A DNA stretch of 7,723 nt from assembly GCA_937860195.1 (NCBI GenBank), contig CALMBN010000228.1, positions 1 to 7,723 of the forward strand, read 5' to 3'. Below the pieces are notes generated by a model. It made no database searches, was not told the origin of the DNA, and saw only the letters and a program-made list of their open reading frames with translations. Both the position numbers and the translations under genes were made by a program. Within the stretch, counting starts at the first letter, position 1; every line of letters starts with the position of its first letter. This DNA comes from an uncultured Novosphingobium sp. Lineage in GTDB: Bacteria > Pseudomonadota > Alphaproteobacteria > Sphingomonadales > Sphingomonadaceae. Below, in pieces: positions 1 to 6,080 of this stretch.

Positions 1-1
1 G

Positions 2-1576
2 CGCGTGATGGCCGGCGACCGGCCGCTGATCGATTTCATGGGGCGGCGGTTCAGCTATGATCAGGTCAACGCTGAGGCCCAGGCCTTCGCGGCCGGGCTG
101 CAAGCGCTGGGGATTGGCAAGGGTGACCGGGTCGGGCTTTATCTGCCCAATGTTCCGATCTATCTTTCAGCCTATTATGGTGCTGCGATGGCCGGGGCGA
201 CACTGGTCAATTTCAGCCCGCTCTATACCGCGCATGAACTGACCGCGCAGGTTGAGGATTCGGGTACGCGGCTGCTTGTCACGATCAATTCGGCGGCGCT
301 GCTGCCAACTGCACTCGAAGTGCTGCACGCATCGCCGCTTGAGCAGCTGGTGGTCGGCTCGCTCGGGGCGATGCTGCCGCGGTCAAAGCGGATCTTGCTG
401 GCGCTGCTGGGCCGCAAGGCGATCAGCCTGATCCCGGCGGCACAAGGAGTTTTGCGCTGGGAAGCAGTGCTGTCCGGTGCGGCCCCAACTCCGGTCGCGC
501 TCGATCCGGAAACGGACCTCGCCTTGTTGCAGTATACTGGCGGGACCACTGGCGTTCCCAAAGGCGCGATGCTCAGTCATCAGAACATCACCGCCAATGC
601 CCGGCAGGTCGCTGCAATTGATCCCAGGGCCGGCAGCCGCGATATGATTATCGGGGTGCTGCCGATGTTTCATGTCTTTGCCAATGTCTCGGTTCTCAAC
701 CGCACGGTGATCAACGGCGGCTGCATTGCGATGCTGCCGCGGTTCGATGCGGAACAGGCGCTGGGGACCATGCAGCGGACCCACGCCACCTCGTTCCCCG
801 GGGTGCCAACCATGTATCAGGCACTGCTCGATCACCCGCGCGCGGTTTTAACCGATTTCACTTCGCTCAGGGTTTGCATTTCAGGCGGCGCCCCCTTGCC
901 GTTACCGTTGAAACAGCGGTTTGAAGCGCTCAGCCACGCCCGGCTGGTCGAAGGCTATGGCCTGACTGAAACTTCCGGCGTGGTTTCGGCCAACCCCTAT
1001 GAGGGCGAGGACCGTCCCGGCACGATTGGCCAGCCGATCCCGGCCACCAGAGTGCGGCTGCTTGATCGCGAAGATCCCGGCAAAGATGCCCCGCCCGGTG
1101 AGCCGGGTGAACTTGCGATTCAGGGGCCGCAGGTGATGCAGGGCTATTGGCGGCGTCCCGAAGCAGCGGCTGCGGCCTTTGCCAGGCGCAAAGACGGGCA
1201 CTGGTTGCGCACCGGCGATGTCGCAACGATCGATGCGCAAGGTTACATATCGATTGTCGACCGGATCAAGGACATGATCGCGGTCGGCGGCTTCAAGGTC
1301 TTCCCCAGCCAGGTCGAAGCTGTGCTGGTAGAGCATCCGGCGATCAAGGAAGTGCTGGTGATCGGGGTGCCCGATGCCTATCTTGGCGAAGTGCCGCGTG
1401 CCTTTGTGACCTTGCGTGAAGATGCGGACGGGACAGAGCTGCGCGACTGGCTCAATTTCCGCGTCGGCAAGCATGAACGGGTCGATGCGGTGGTGGTGCG
1501 CAATTCCTTGCCCAAGACGATGATCGGCAAGCTGGATCGCAAGGCTTTGCGGGAAGAGCTGGCGCGGGAACCTTAA
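2..1576 (+). CDS. Long-chain acyl-CoA ligase (FadD-type), 5' truncated
   Basis: Activates a fatty acid to acyl-AMP and then to acyl-CoA, feeding beta-oxidation or lipid synthesis. Counting residues from the GTG at base 5, the visible adenylate-forming motifs are the P-loop YTGGTTGVPKG (177-187), YGLTE (318-322), RTGD (402-405), the hinge region DRIKDMIAVGGFKV (from 419) and the C-terminal PKTMIGKLDRK (503-513). K509 is the likely catalytic lysine. The frame is open to the left edge, and the first visible residues (GDRPLIDFMGRRFSY) normally lie some 30-45 residues into this family, so the true start lies upstream of the window. The C-terminus is complete. Its TAA stop overlaps that of the convergent bactofilin gene. 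The family call is firm. The substrate chain length is inferred from overall resemblance to bacterial FadD and could differ. Confidence 0.93.
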   Translation, partial: RVMAGDRPLIDFMGRRFSYDQVNAEAQAFAAGLQALGIGKGDRVGLYLPNVPIYLSAYYGAAMAGATLVNFSPLYTAHELTAQVEDSGTRLLVTINSAALLPTALEVLHASPLEQLVVGSLGAMLPRSKRILLALLGRKAISLIPAAQGVLRWEAVLSGAAPTPVALDPETDLALLQYTGGTTGVPKGAMLSHQNITANARQVAAIDPRAGSRDMIIGVLPMFHVFANVSVLNRTVINGGCIAMLPRFDAEQALGTMQRTHATSFPGVPTMYQALLDHPRAVLTDFTSLRVCISGGAPLPLPLKQRFEALSHARLVEGYGLTETSGVVSANPYEGEDRPGTIGQPIPATRVRLLDREDPGKDAPPGEPGELAIQGPQVMQGYWRRPEAAAAAFARRKDGHWLRTGDVATIDAQGYISIVDRIKDMIAVGGFKVFPSQVEAVLVEHPAIKEVLVIGVPDAYLGEVPRAFVTLREDADGTELRDWLNFRVGKHERVDAVVVRNSLPKTMIGKLDRKALREELAREP

Positions 1577-1980
1577 CCTGCTGCCAGACTCACGACAGCG
1601 CTTTCCTCGCCCACTGCGCGCGGGGCAAAGCGGCCGTCGACCTGTGCGCCTTGTTCGATGGTCAGCGCATCATAGTGGACATCGCCCTGAATCCGCGCGC
1701 TTTTGAGCACGACCAGCTCTCGAACGTTGATCGTTCCGCGAACTGTGCCCGATAGCCGCGCGCTTTCAGCCTTGACCGCGCCGACAATTTCGCCGCTTTC
1801 GCCCTGAACCAGCGAGGTGCACGAGACATCGCCTTCAACCGTGCCGTCAATATGCAGATCGGCCGAGGCATGGACATCGCCCTTGATGCGGATGTCCGCC
1901 CCGAATACCGAAAAGGTCGAATTGGCCATCGATTTACCTTGCTGCGCGCGCGGGGCCGGGGTCGGCTTTTTGGAGAACAT
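1573..1980 (-). CDS. Bactofilin (polymer-forming cytoskeletal protein)
   Basis: Small protein (135 aa) of the bactofilin/DUF583 family. These proteins form nucleotide-independent filaments from a right-handed beta-helix and act at the inner face of the membrane as scaffolds for cell-wall enzymes. Roughly residues 20-120 form the core, with the short repeating hydrophobic/glycine pattern expected of stacked beta turns (IKGDVHASADLHIDGTVEGD, then repeats near ESGEIVGAVKAESARLSGTV). The N-terminus is short, basic and proline-rich (MFSKKPTPAPRAQQGK), and the tail is short. The ATG at 1980 is preferred because MFSK-type starts are usual in the family. It overlaps the upstream M23 gene by 47 bases. 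An internal ATG at 1929, four bases past the M23 stop and preceded by AAGG, is the alternative and would remove the basic N-terminus. It is probably co-transcribed with the M23 gene, whose product would be its partner. Confidence 0.93.
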   Translation of the reverse strand: MFSKKPTPAPRAQQGKSMANSTFSVFGADIRIKGDVHASADLHIDGTVEGDVSCTSLVQGESGEIVGAVKAESARLSGTVRGTINVRELVVLKSARIQGDVHYDALTIEQGAQVDGRFAPRAVGEESAVVSLAAG

Positions 1981-3100
1981 GGGGAACAGCCTCTAGGAAC
2001 GGACGGGGATTGACCGGGTGATCGTTTACCCGGACTTCGAAATGGAGGTGCGGCCCGGTCGAACGGCCAGTGCTGCCAATCAGTCCGATCTGCTCGCCTG
2101 GCATCACCGGCCGGCCGGCCACGGTGCGAAAGCCCGACATGTGGGCATAGCGGGTGACGAGGCCATTCCCGTGGTCGATCTCGACCACATTGCCATAGCC
2201 CGAGCGCTGCCCGACAAAGCTGACCGTGCCGCGCGCTGCTGCAAAGATCGGAGCACCATAAGGACCCTTGAAATCGAGCCCCGGGTGGAAATCGGCACCG
2301 CCGGTGAACGGATCGGCCCGGTAGCCAAAGCCCGATGAAATGAATTCAAGGCTGGCGGGTAGCGCCTGGGGGAGTCCATCGACCGAGCGTTCGAGCGCTT
2401 CCATCCGGGCAAGACTTATACCGAAGCGCTGAAAGCGCGGGTCGATCGAACCATCGGCCGCAGTCGCCAGCATGATCAGCGGACCGCCCTGGGCGGTCTT
2501 GTCGTCAAGCCGGGCGAGCATCGCCTGCGGATTGAGGCCCAATTTGACCAGTTTGGCCTCAGCCGTAGCGGAGCGGCGGTCGGCCAGCCGGGTCAGGCCC
2601 TCGATAAAGGCCAGTTGACGGGCTTCGATTTCGGCGAGAGCAGCGGCTTCTGGCAGGAACAGGCTGACCTTCTTGACCGTTGCCGCGGCTTCGGTCTGAC
2701 TGTTCGAGACGGTTTCGCCAGATTGCTGGTCTTTCGGCAAATTGCCAAGATGGGCCTGGGTCACCTTGTCAATAAAATCCTGCCGACGCTTGAGATCGTC
2801 GGCAACCTTGCCGATATCGTTGCCATAGGCCTTGAGTCGCGATTCGGAGCTGACCACCTTTGCTTCGCGATTGAGCAATGAGAGCCGGTCGCGATTCGCG
2901 AGGTAGCCGGTCAAGGCTGCACCGGTGATCGAGGCGAACCAGACCAGCAGCGCGGCTACGCCCACCCCTGCGCCGATCATCTGAAAGCGCGAGGAAACCT
3001 TGATAAAGCGGACCTGCCCATCGGATCGCATGAAAAATTCACGATCCGGAAACCAGGCCCGCAGGCGGTCCCGAAGTCCGCTGGCGGTGACATTTTTCAA
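1934..3100 (-). CDS. Membrane-anchored M23 (LytM) peptidoglycan endopeptidase, LmdC-like
   Basis: Zinc endopeptidase predicted to cut peptidoglycan cross-links in the periplasm. From the proposed TTG start at 3100 the protein is 388 aa. Residues 1-40 are cytoplasmic and include REFFMRSDGQVRFIKVS (20-36). A transmembrane helix spans about 41-66, followed by a coiled-coil-like stretch (about 67-240) and the LytM domain (about 259-370). All active-site residues are present: H272 and D276 (HPGLD), H320 (YAHMS), H351 and H353 (HLHFE). It is therefore probably catalytic. The frame stays open to a TTG at 3232, but the extra 44 residues run through the intergenic inverted repeat and -10 element and look non-coding; AAGGGA precedes the TTG at 3100. 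Pairing with a downstream bactofilin matches the known LmdC-bactofilin arrangement, where the cytoplasmic tail contacts the bactofilin. The exact start remains uncertain. Confidence 0.9.
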   Translation of the reverse strand: MKNVTASGLRDRLRAWFPDREFFMRSDGQVRFIKVSSRFQMIGAGVGVAALLVWFASITGAALTGYLANRDRLSLLNREAKVVSSESRLKAYGNDIGKVADDLKRRQDFIDKVTQAHLGNLPKDQQSGETVSNSQTEAAATVKKVSLFLPEAAALAEIEARQLAFIEGLTRLADRRSATAEAKLVKLGLNPQAMLARLDDKTAQGGPLIMLATAADGSIDPRFQRFGISLARMEALERSVDGLPQALPASLEFISSGFGYRADPFTGGADFHPGLDFKGPYGAPIFAAARGTVSFVGQRSGYGNVVEIDHGNGLVTRYAHMSGFRTVAGRPVMPGEQIGLIGSTGRSTGPHLHFEVRVNDHPVNPRPFLEAVPHVLQKADPGPARAAR

Positions 3101-3120
3101 AGCGACCCCGAGTCCCTTAG

Positions 3121-3150
3121 CCTCTGTTATACCAGTGTCGCTAACAGAGG
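3121..3150. promoter_or_regulatory. Perfect 9-bp inverted repeat, candidate operator
   Basis: CCTCTGTTA (3121-3129) and TAACAGAGG (3142-3150) are exact reverse complements separated by 12 bases, which places the half-sites 21 bp centre to centre, about two helical turns. Such geometry suits a dimeric regulator bound on one face of DNA. The left arm covers most of the -10 element proposed for the M23-bactofilin pair, so binding would be expected to repress. No known regulator is recognised. It could also form a hairpin, but it lies upstream of the likely transcript start. Confidence 0.5.
3126..3134 (-). promoter_or_regulatory. Extended -10 promoter element for M23-bactofilin pair
   Basis: On the minus strand this reads TGG-TATAAC, a good extended -10 (TGn plus TATAAC). 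The hexamer a normal distance upstream (CGTCCC) does not resemble a -35 box, which an extended -10 can compensate for. Transcription would start near 3119, about 20 bases before the proposed TTG start at 3100, with AAGGGA in between as a ribosome binding site. This supports the shorter M23 start. Confidence 0.45.
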
Positions 3151-3292
3151 GACGACCTGTAGGCGAATCCACAATGGGACTAAGTCGCCGAACCGCCTGA
3201 ATCACGGGATGAATCGTTTGCGGCGCTTGCAATCGATTTCAGTAGCGCGCGATGCATGACAGCGCTGGCGCAAGCTGATAGGCGCTTGGTCA

Positions 3293-4567
3293 ATGAATGC
3301 GTCGACCACTCTCGCTGAAGCGCCTGCGGCGCTGGTAACCCGGCTGGCCAAGGCCGGACGAGATGCCCAGCGGGTGCTGGCGCGGCTCGATCATGACGCC
3401 AAGGCAGCAGCCTTGCGGGCCGCTGCTGCGCAGTTGCGAGCGGCTGAAACGGAGATCCTTGCTGCCAACGCCCGTGATCTGACCGCCGGGCAGGAACGCG
3501 GCTTGTCGGCGGCATTGCTCGACCGGTTGATGCTCGATTCAAAGCGGCTCGCCGGAATTGCCAACGCGGTGGAAAACGTAGCTGGCCTGCCCGATCCGGT
3601 TGGGCAGGTGATCGATTCAAGCACTGCGCCGAGCGGGCTCGCGCTCAGCCGGGTACGGGTGCCGATCGGCTTGATCGGGATCGTCTATGAAAGCCGGCCC
3701 AATGTGACTGCCGATGCGGCCGCGCTGTGCCTCGCCTCGGGCAACGCGGTGTTGCTGCGCGGGGGGAGCGAGGCGGTCCATTCGAACCGTGCGATCCATG
3801 CAGCGTTGGTCAAAGGGCTGGTGAGTGCCGGGATTCCGGCTGCCGCAGTCCAGTTGCTGCCAACCCAGGACCGCGCCGCCGTCGGTGCCATGCTCGCTGC
3901 GGCCGGTCTCATCGACATGATCGTGCCGCGCGGCGGCAAGGGCCTGGTCGAGCGGGTTCAGGCCGATGCCCGCGTGCCGGTGCTCGCCCACCTCGACGGG
4001 ATTTGCCACACCTACATTCATTCGGCTGCCGATCCGGCCAAAGCCGCGCGAATCGCGGTCAATGCCAAGTTGCGCCGGACCGGAATCTGCGGAGCGATGG
4101 AGACCTTGCTGCTCGACGCGCAGTTCCCCGAATCGCAAAAGGTGGTTGCTGCACTGCTCGATGGCGGCTGCGCGCTGCGCGGCGATGCCAGGGCCATGGC
4201 GCTCGATCCACGAATCGCTGCGGCCTCAACCGAGGACTGGGACACCGAATACCTTGATTCGGTGCTGTCAGTGGCAGTGGTGGACGGTCTCGATGCCGCG
4301 CTGCAACACATCGCCGCCCACGGCTCGCAGCACACCGAAGCGATTGTTTCCGAAGATGAAACGGCGGTCGAACTGTTTCTAGGCGAAGTCGATAGCGCGA
4401 TCGTCATGGCCAATGCCTCGACCCAGTTTGCCGATGGCGGCGAGTTCGGGCTGGGCGCAGAAATCGGCATCGCCACCGGGCGGCTTCATGCCCGCGGCCC
4501 GGTCGCGCTGGAGGGCCTTACCACCTACAAATGGCTGGTGCGTGGCACCGGGCAAGTCCGGCCCTGA
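3293..4567 (+). CDS. proA: Gamma-glutamyl phosphate reductase
   Basis: Second enzyme of proline synthesis. It reduces gamma-glutamyl phosphate with NADPH to glutamate-5-semialdehyde, which cyclises to pyrroline-5-carboxylate. It is a cytoplasmic aldehyde-dehydrogenase-fold protein. At 424 aa it has the usual family length. The catalytic cysteine is C266 in TGICGAMETLL. Other family signatures are RVPIGLIGIVYESRPNVT near residue 120, the conserved RGGKGLV region near 213-219, and the C-terminal GLTTYKWLVRGTGQVRP. The ATG start at 3293 fits the family's N-terminus, although the upstream ribosome binding site is weak. It is the first gene of the rightward cluster, and its last 37 bases overlap the proposed nadD start, suggesting coupled translation. 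Its partner proB is not in the window. Confidence 0.97.
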   Translation: MNASTTLAEAPAALVTRLAKAGRDAQRVLARLDHDAKAAALRAAAAQLRAAETEILAANARDLTAGQERGLSAALLDRLMLDSKRLAGIANAVENVAGLPDPVGQVIDSSTAPSGLALSRVRVPIGLIGIVYESRPNVTADAAALCLASGNAVLLRGGSEAVHSNRAIHAALVKGLVSAGIPAAAVQLLPTQDRAAVGAMLAAAGLIDMIVPRGGKGLVERVQADARVPVLAHLDGICHTYIHSAADPAKAARIAVNAKLRRTGICGAMETLLLDAQFPESQKVVAALLDGGCALRGDARAMALDPRIAAASTEDWDTEYLDSVLSVAVVDGLDAALQHIAAHGSQHTEAIVSEDETAVELFLGEVDSAIVMANASTQFADGGEFGLGAEIGIATGRLHARGPVALEGLTTYKWLVRGTGQVRP

Positions 4568-5085
4568 CGCGCGTCGGGCTATTGGGCGGGAGTTTCAACC
4601 CGGCCCACGGCGGACACCGCCGGATCAGCCTGTTTGCGCGGGAAGCTTTGGGTCTGGATGAGGTCTGGTGGCTGGTCTCACCGCAGAATCCACTGAAACA
4701 GAAGTCCTCCCCCTTCAAGCTGCGCGTGCAATCGGCGCGCGCCCGCGCGCATGGCCGCAAAATGGTGGTTACAGACATTGAGCCGCGGCTCGGTTGCGCC
4801 TTCACCTACCAGACACTTCGGGCGCTGAAGCGGCTCTATCCCGGCGTGCAGTTCGTTCTCGTCATGGGCGGCGACAATCTGGCCAACTTCCGCAAATGGA
4901 GAAATTGGCGCGAAGTGGCGAAATCTGTCCCGGTTGTCGTGGTGTCCCGCCCCGGCACGAGCCCCGCAGACCGGCTATGCGCCCCAAAAGACTGGATTTT
5001 CCTCAACGCGCGTCACCATCCGCAATCCTCCACCGCGCTTCGGAAGGCCAAACGACCGGCGGTGGCGAAACCCAAGCGGAAGTGA
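4531..5085 (+). CDS. nadD: Nicotinate-nucleotide adenylyltransferase (short form)
   Basis: Transfers AMP from ATP to nicotinate mononucleotide, giving deamido-NAD in the NAD biosynthesis pathway (cytoplasm). Nucleotidyltransferase motifs are clear: GGSFNPAHGGH (19-29) holds the HxGH-type ATP site, and SSTALR (166-171) is the ISTxIR-like C-terminal motif. The ATG at 4531 lies inside the end of proA. The family's first beta strand only begins at about residue 14 (RVGLLGG), so roughly a dozen residues may be untranslated if a non-ATG start is used. At 184 aa it is shorter than many alphaproteobacterial relatives (often above 200). The missing part lies between SRPG (about 140) and SSTALR, where only about 25 residues remain. 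The tail after R171 is lysine-rich. The core motifs are intact, so it is probably functional. Confidence 0.92.
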   Translation: MAGAWHRASPALTRVGLLGGSFNPAHGGHRRISLFAREALGLDEVWWLVSPQNPLKQKSSPFKLRVQSARARAHGRKMVVTDIEPRLGCAFTYQTLRALKRLYPGVQFVLVMGGDNLANFRKWRNWREVAKSVPVVVVSRPGTSPADRLCAPKDWIFLNARHHPQSSTALRKAKRPAVAKPKRK

Positions 5086-5135
5086 TAGCGTTTAGGAACC
5101 TGGGGAAGCAAAGGACCTAGCACCTGTCGCCTGAA

Positions 5136-5558
5136 ATGAAGCGCGCGCCGGCCGCGTCACGAGCCGGAAAAACACCGCGCGAGGCCGTTGATCGGCCTGC
5201 CCGGGGCATTGATGTCGATGCGGCGACGCGCGTGGTGCTCACCTCGCTCGAAGACGACAAGGCCGAGGATATCCTCGCCATCGACATTCGCGGCAAATCA
5301 TCCTTCGCGGACATGCTGGTGGTGGCCTCAGGCCGCTCGGCGCGCCACGTCGGCGCGCTGGCCGATCACGTCATGCGCAAGCTGAAGGAAGCGGGCGTGA
5401 AAGACGTTCGGGTCGAAGGCCTGCCGCAGGCGGATTGGGTGCTGGTGGATGCCGGCGATGTGGTCGTGCACCTGTTCCGACCCGAAGTTCGCTCCTTCTA
5501 CAACATCGAGAAAATCTGGGCCGGCGCCATCGGCCCCGACACCGCACTACCGAGCTAA
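5136..5558 (+). CDS. rsfS: Ribosome silencing factor RsfS (Iojap/YbeB family)
   Basis: Binds protein L14 on the large ribosomal subunit and blocks joining with the small subunit, lowering translation under nutrient limitation. At 140 aa, the family domain covers about residues 25-130, with FADMLVVASGRSARHVGALA in the middle and VEGLPQADWVLVDAGDVVVH followed by LFRPEVRSFYNIEKIW near the end, all typical of the family. The first ~25 residues are basic, poorly conserved and probably flexible. The ATG at 5136 has no strong ribosome binding site close by (AAAGGA sits about 20 bases upstream), so a slightly different start is possible. It lies 50 bases after nadD and three bases before rlmH, a neighbourhood commonly conserved in bacteria. 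Confidence 0.95.
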   Translation: MKRAPAASRAGKTPREAVDRPARGIDVDAATRVVLTSLEDDKAEDILAIDIRGKSSFADMLVVASGRSARHVGALADHVMRKLKEAGVKDVRVEGLPQADWVLVDAGDVVVHLFRPEVRSFYNIEKIWAGAIGPDTALPS

Positions 5559-5561
5559 GCT

Positions 5562-6032
5562 TTGCGCCTGCTGATCGCGGCGGTGGGCAAGCTGCGCGAC
5601 GCGCCTGAAGCGGCGCTGAGCGCTGATTATATCGAGCGCGCCGCGAATGCCGGCCGGCAGATTGGATTCAAATCCGTCGATATCGTTGAGGTTGAAGCCA
5701 AGTCCCCTGGCGATTCACGCGCCGAAGCCGGCGCCCTCTTCCGCGCCACCCCTGACGACGCCCGCAAAATCCTGCTCGACGAACGCGGCGCCGAATGGAC
5801 CTCGCGCCAACTCGCAGAAAAGCTCACGCGCTGGCGCGATGACGGCTTGCCGTGCGCAACATTCTGGATCGGCGGCGCCGACGGCGTTTCGCAAAGCGTT
5901 AAGGATAACGCTGATGAAAAGCTCGCTTTTGGCCGACAAACTTGGCCACATCGCCTGGTTCGGGTGATGATTGCAGAGCAAGTTTACCGGGCTCTGACCA
6001 TTTTGTGTCGTACTCCCTACCACCGGGACTGA
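5562..6032 (+). CDS. rlmH: 23S rRNA pseudouridine-1915 N3-methyltransferase
   Basis: SPOUT-class methyltransferase that uses S-adenosylmethionine to methylate pseudouridine 1915 in helix 69 of 23S rRNA on assembled 70S ribosomes. The 156 aa length fits the family. The AdoMet-binding loop is visible as IGGADG (103-108), preceded by a conserved LDERG (about 72-76). The C-terminus, LVRVMIAEQVYRALTI then PYHRD, is the family's conserved knot and active-site end. The start is TTG at 5562, three bases after the rsfS stop. MRLLIAAVGKLRDAP aligns with the usual N-terminus, so this non-ATG start is well supported. Translation is likely coupled to rsfS. Confidence 0.95.
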   Translation: MRLLIAAVGKLRDAPEAALSADYIERAANAGRQIGFKSVDIVEVEAKSPGDSRAEAGALFRATPDDARKILLDERGAEWTSRQLAEKLTRWRDDGLPCATFWIGGADGVSQSVKDNADEKLAFGRQTWPHRLVRVMIAEQVYRALTILCRTPYHRD

Positions 6033-6080
6033 AGATTCCGGGGTCGCCAGAACGGTGGCCAATGATGGGATTTGGTGGAC

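Noticed and set aside
3101..3232. N-terminal extension of the M23 peptidase to a TTG at 3232
   Set aside because: The extra 44 residues have no family character and run through the inverted repeat and a good extended -10, and a closer TTG with an upstream AAGGGA suits the known tail-membrane-LytM layout.
3271..3288. Small hairpin CAAGC-N8-GCTTG just before the proA start
   Set aside because: Only five base pairs in a GC-rich background. It could hide the weak ribosome binding site, but chance is as likely.
3617..4138. Long open frame on the minus strand inside proA (also 4018-4476)
   Set aside because: proA is unmistakable on the plus strand. The reverse frames are compositional shadows of a GC-rich gene with no recognisable domain.
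5086..5135. nadD-rsfS gap as a terminator or promoter
   Set aside because: No stable stem followed by a T-run and no convincing -35/-10 pair. It appears to be a plain spacer.
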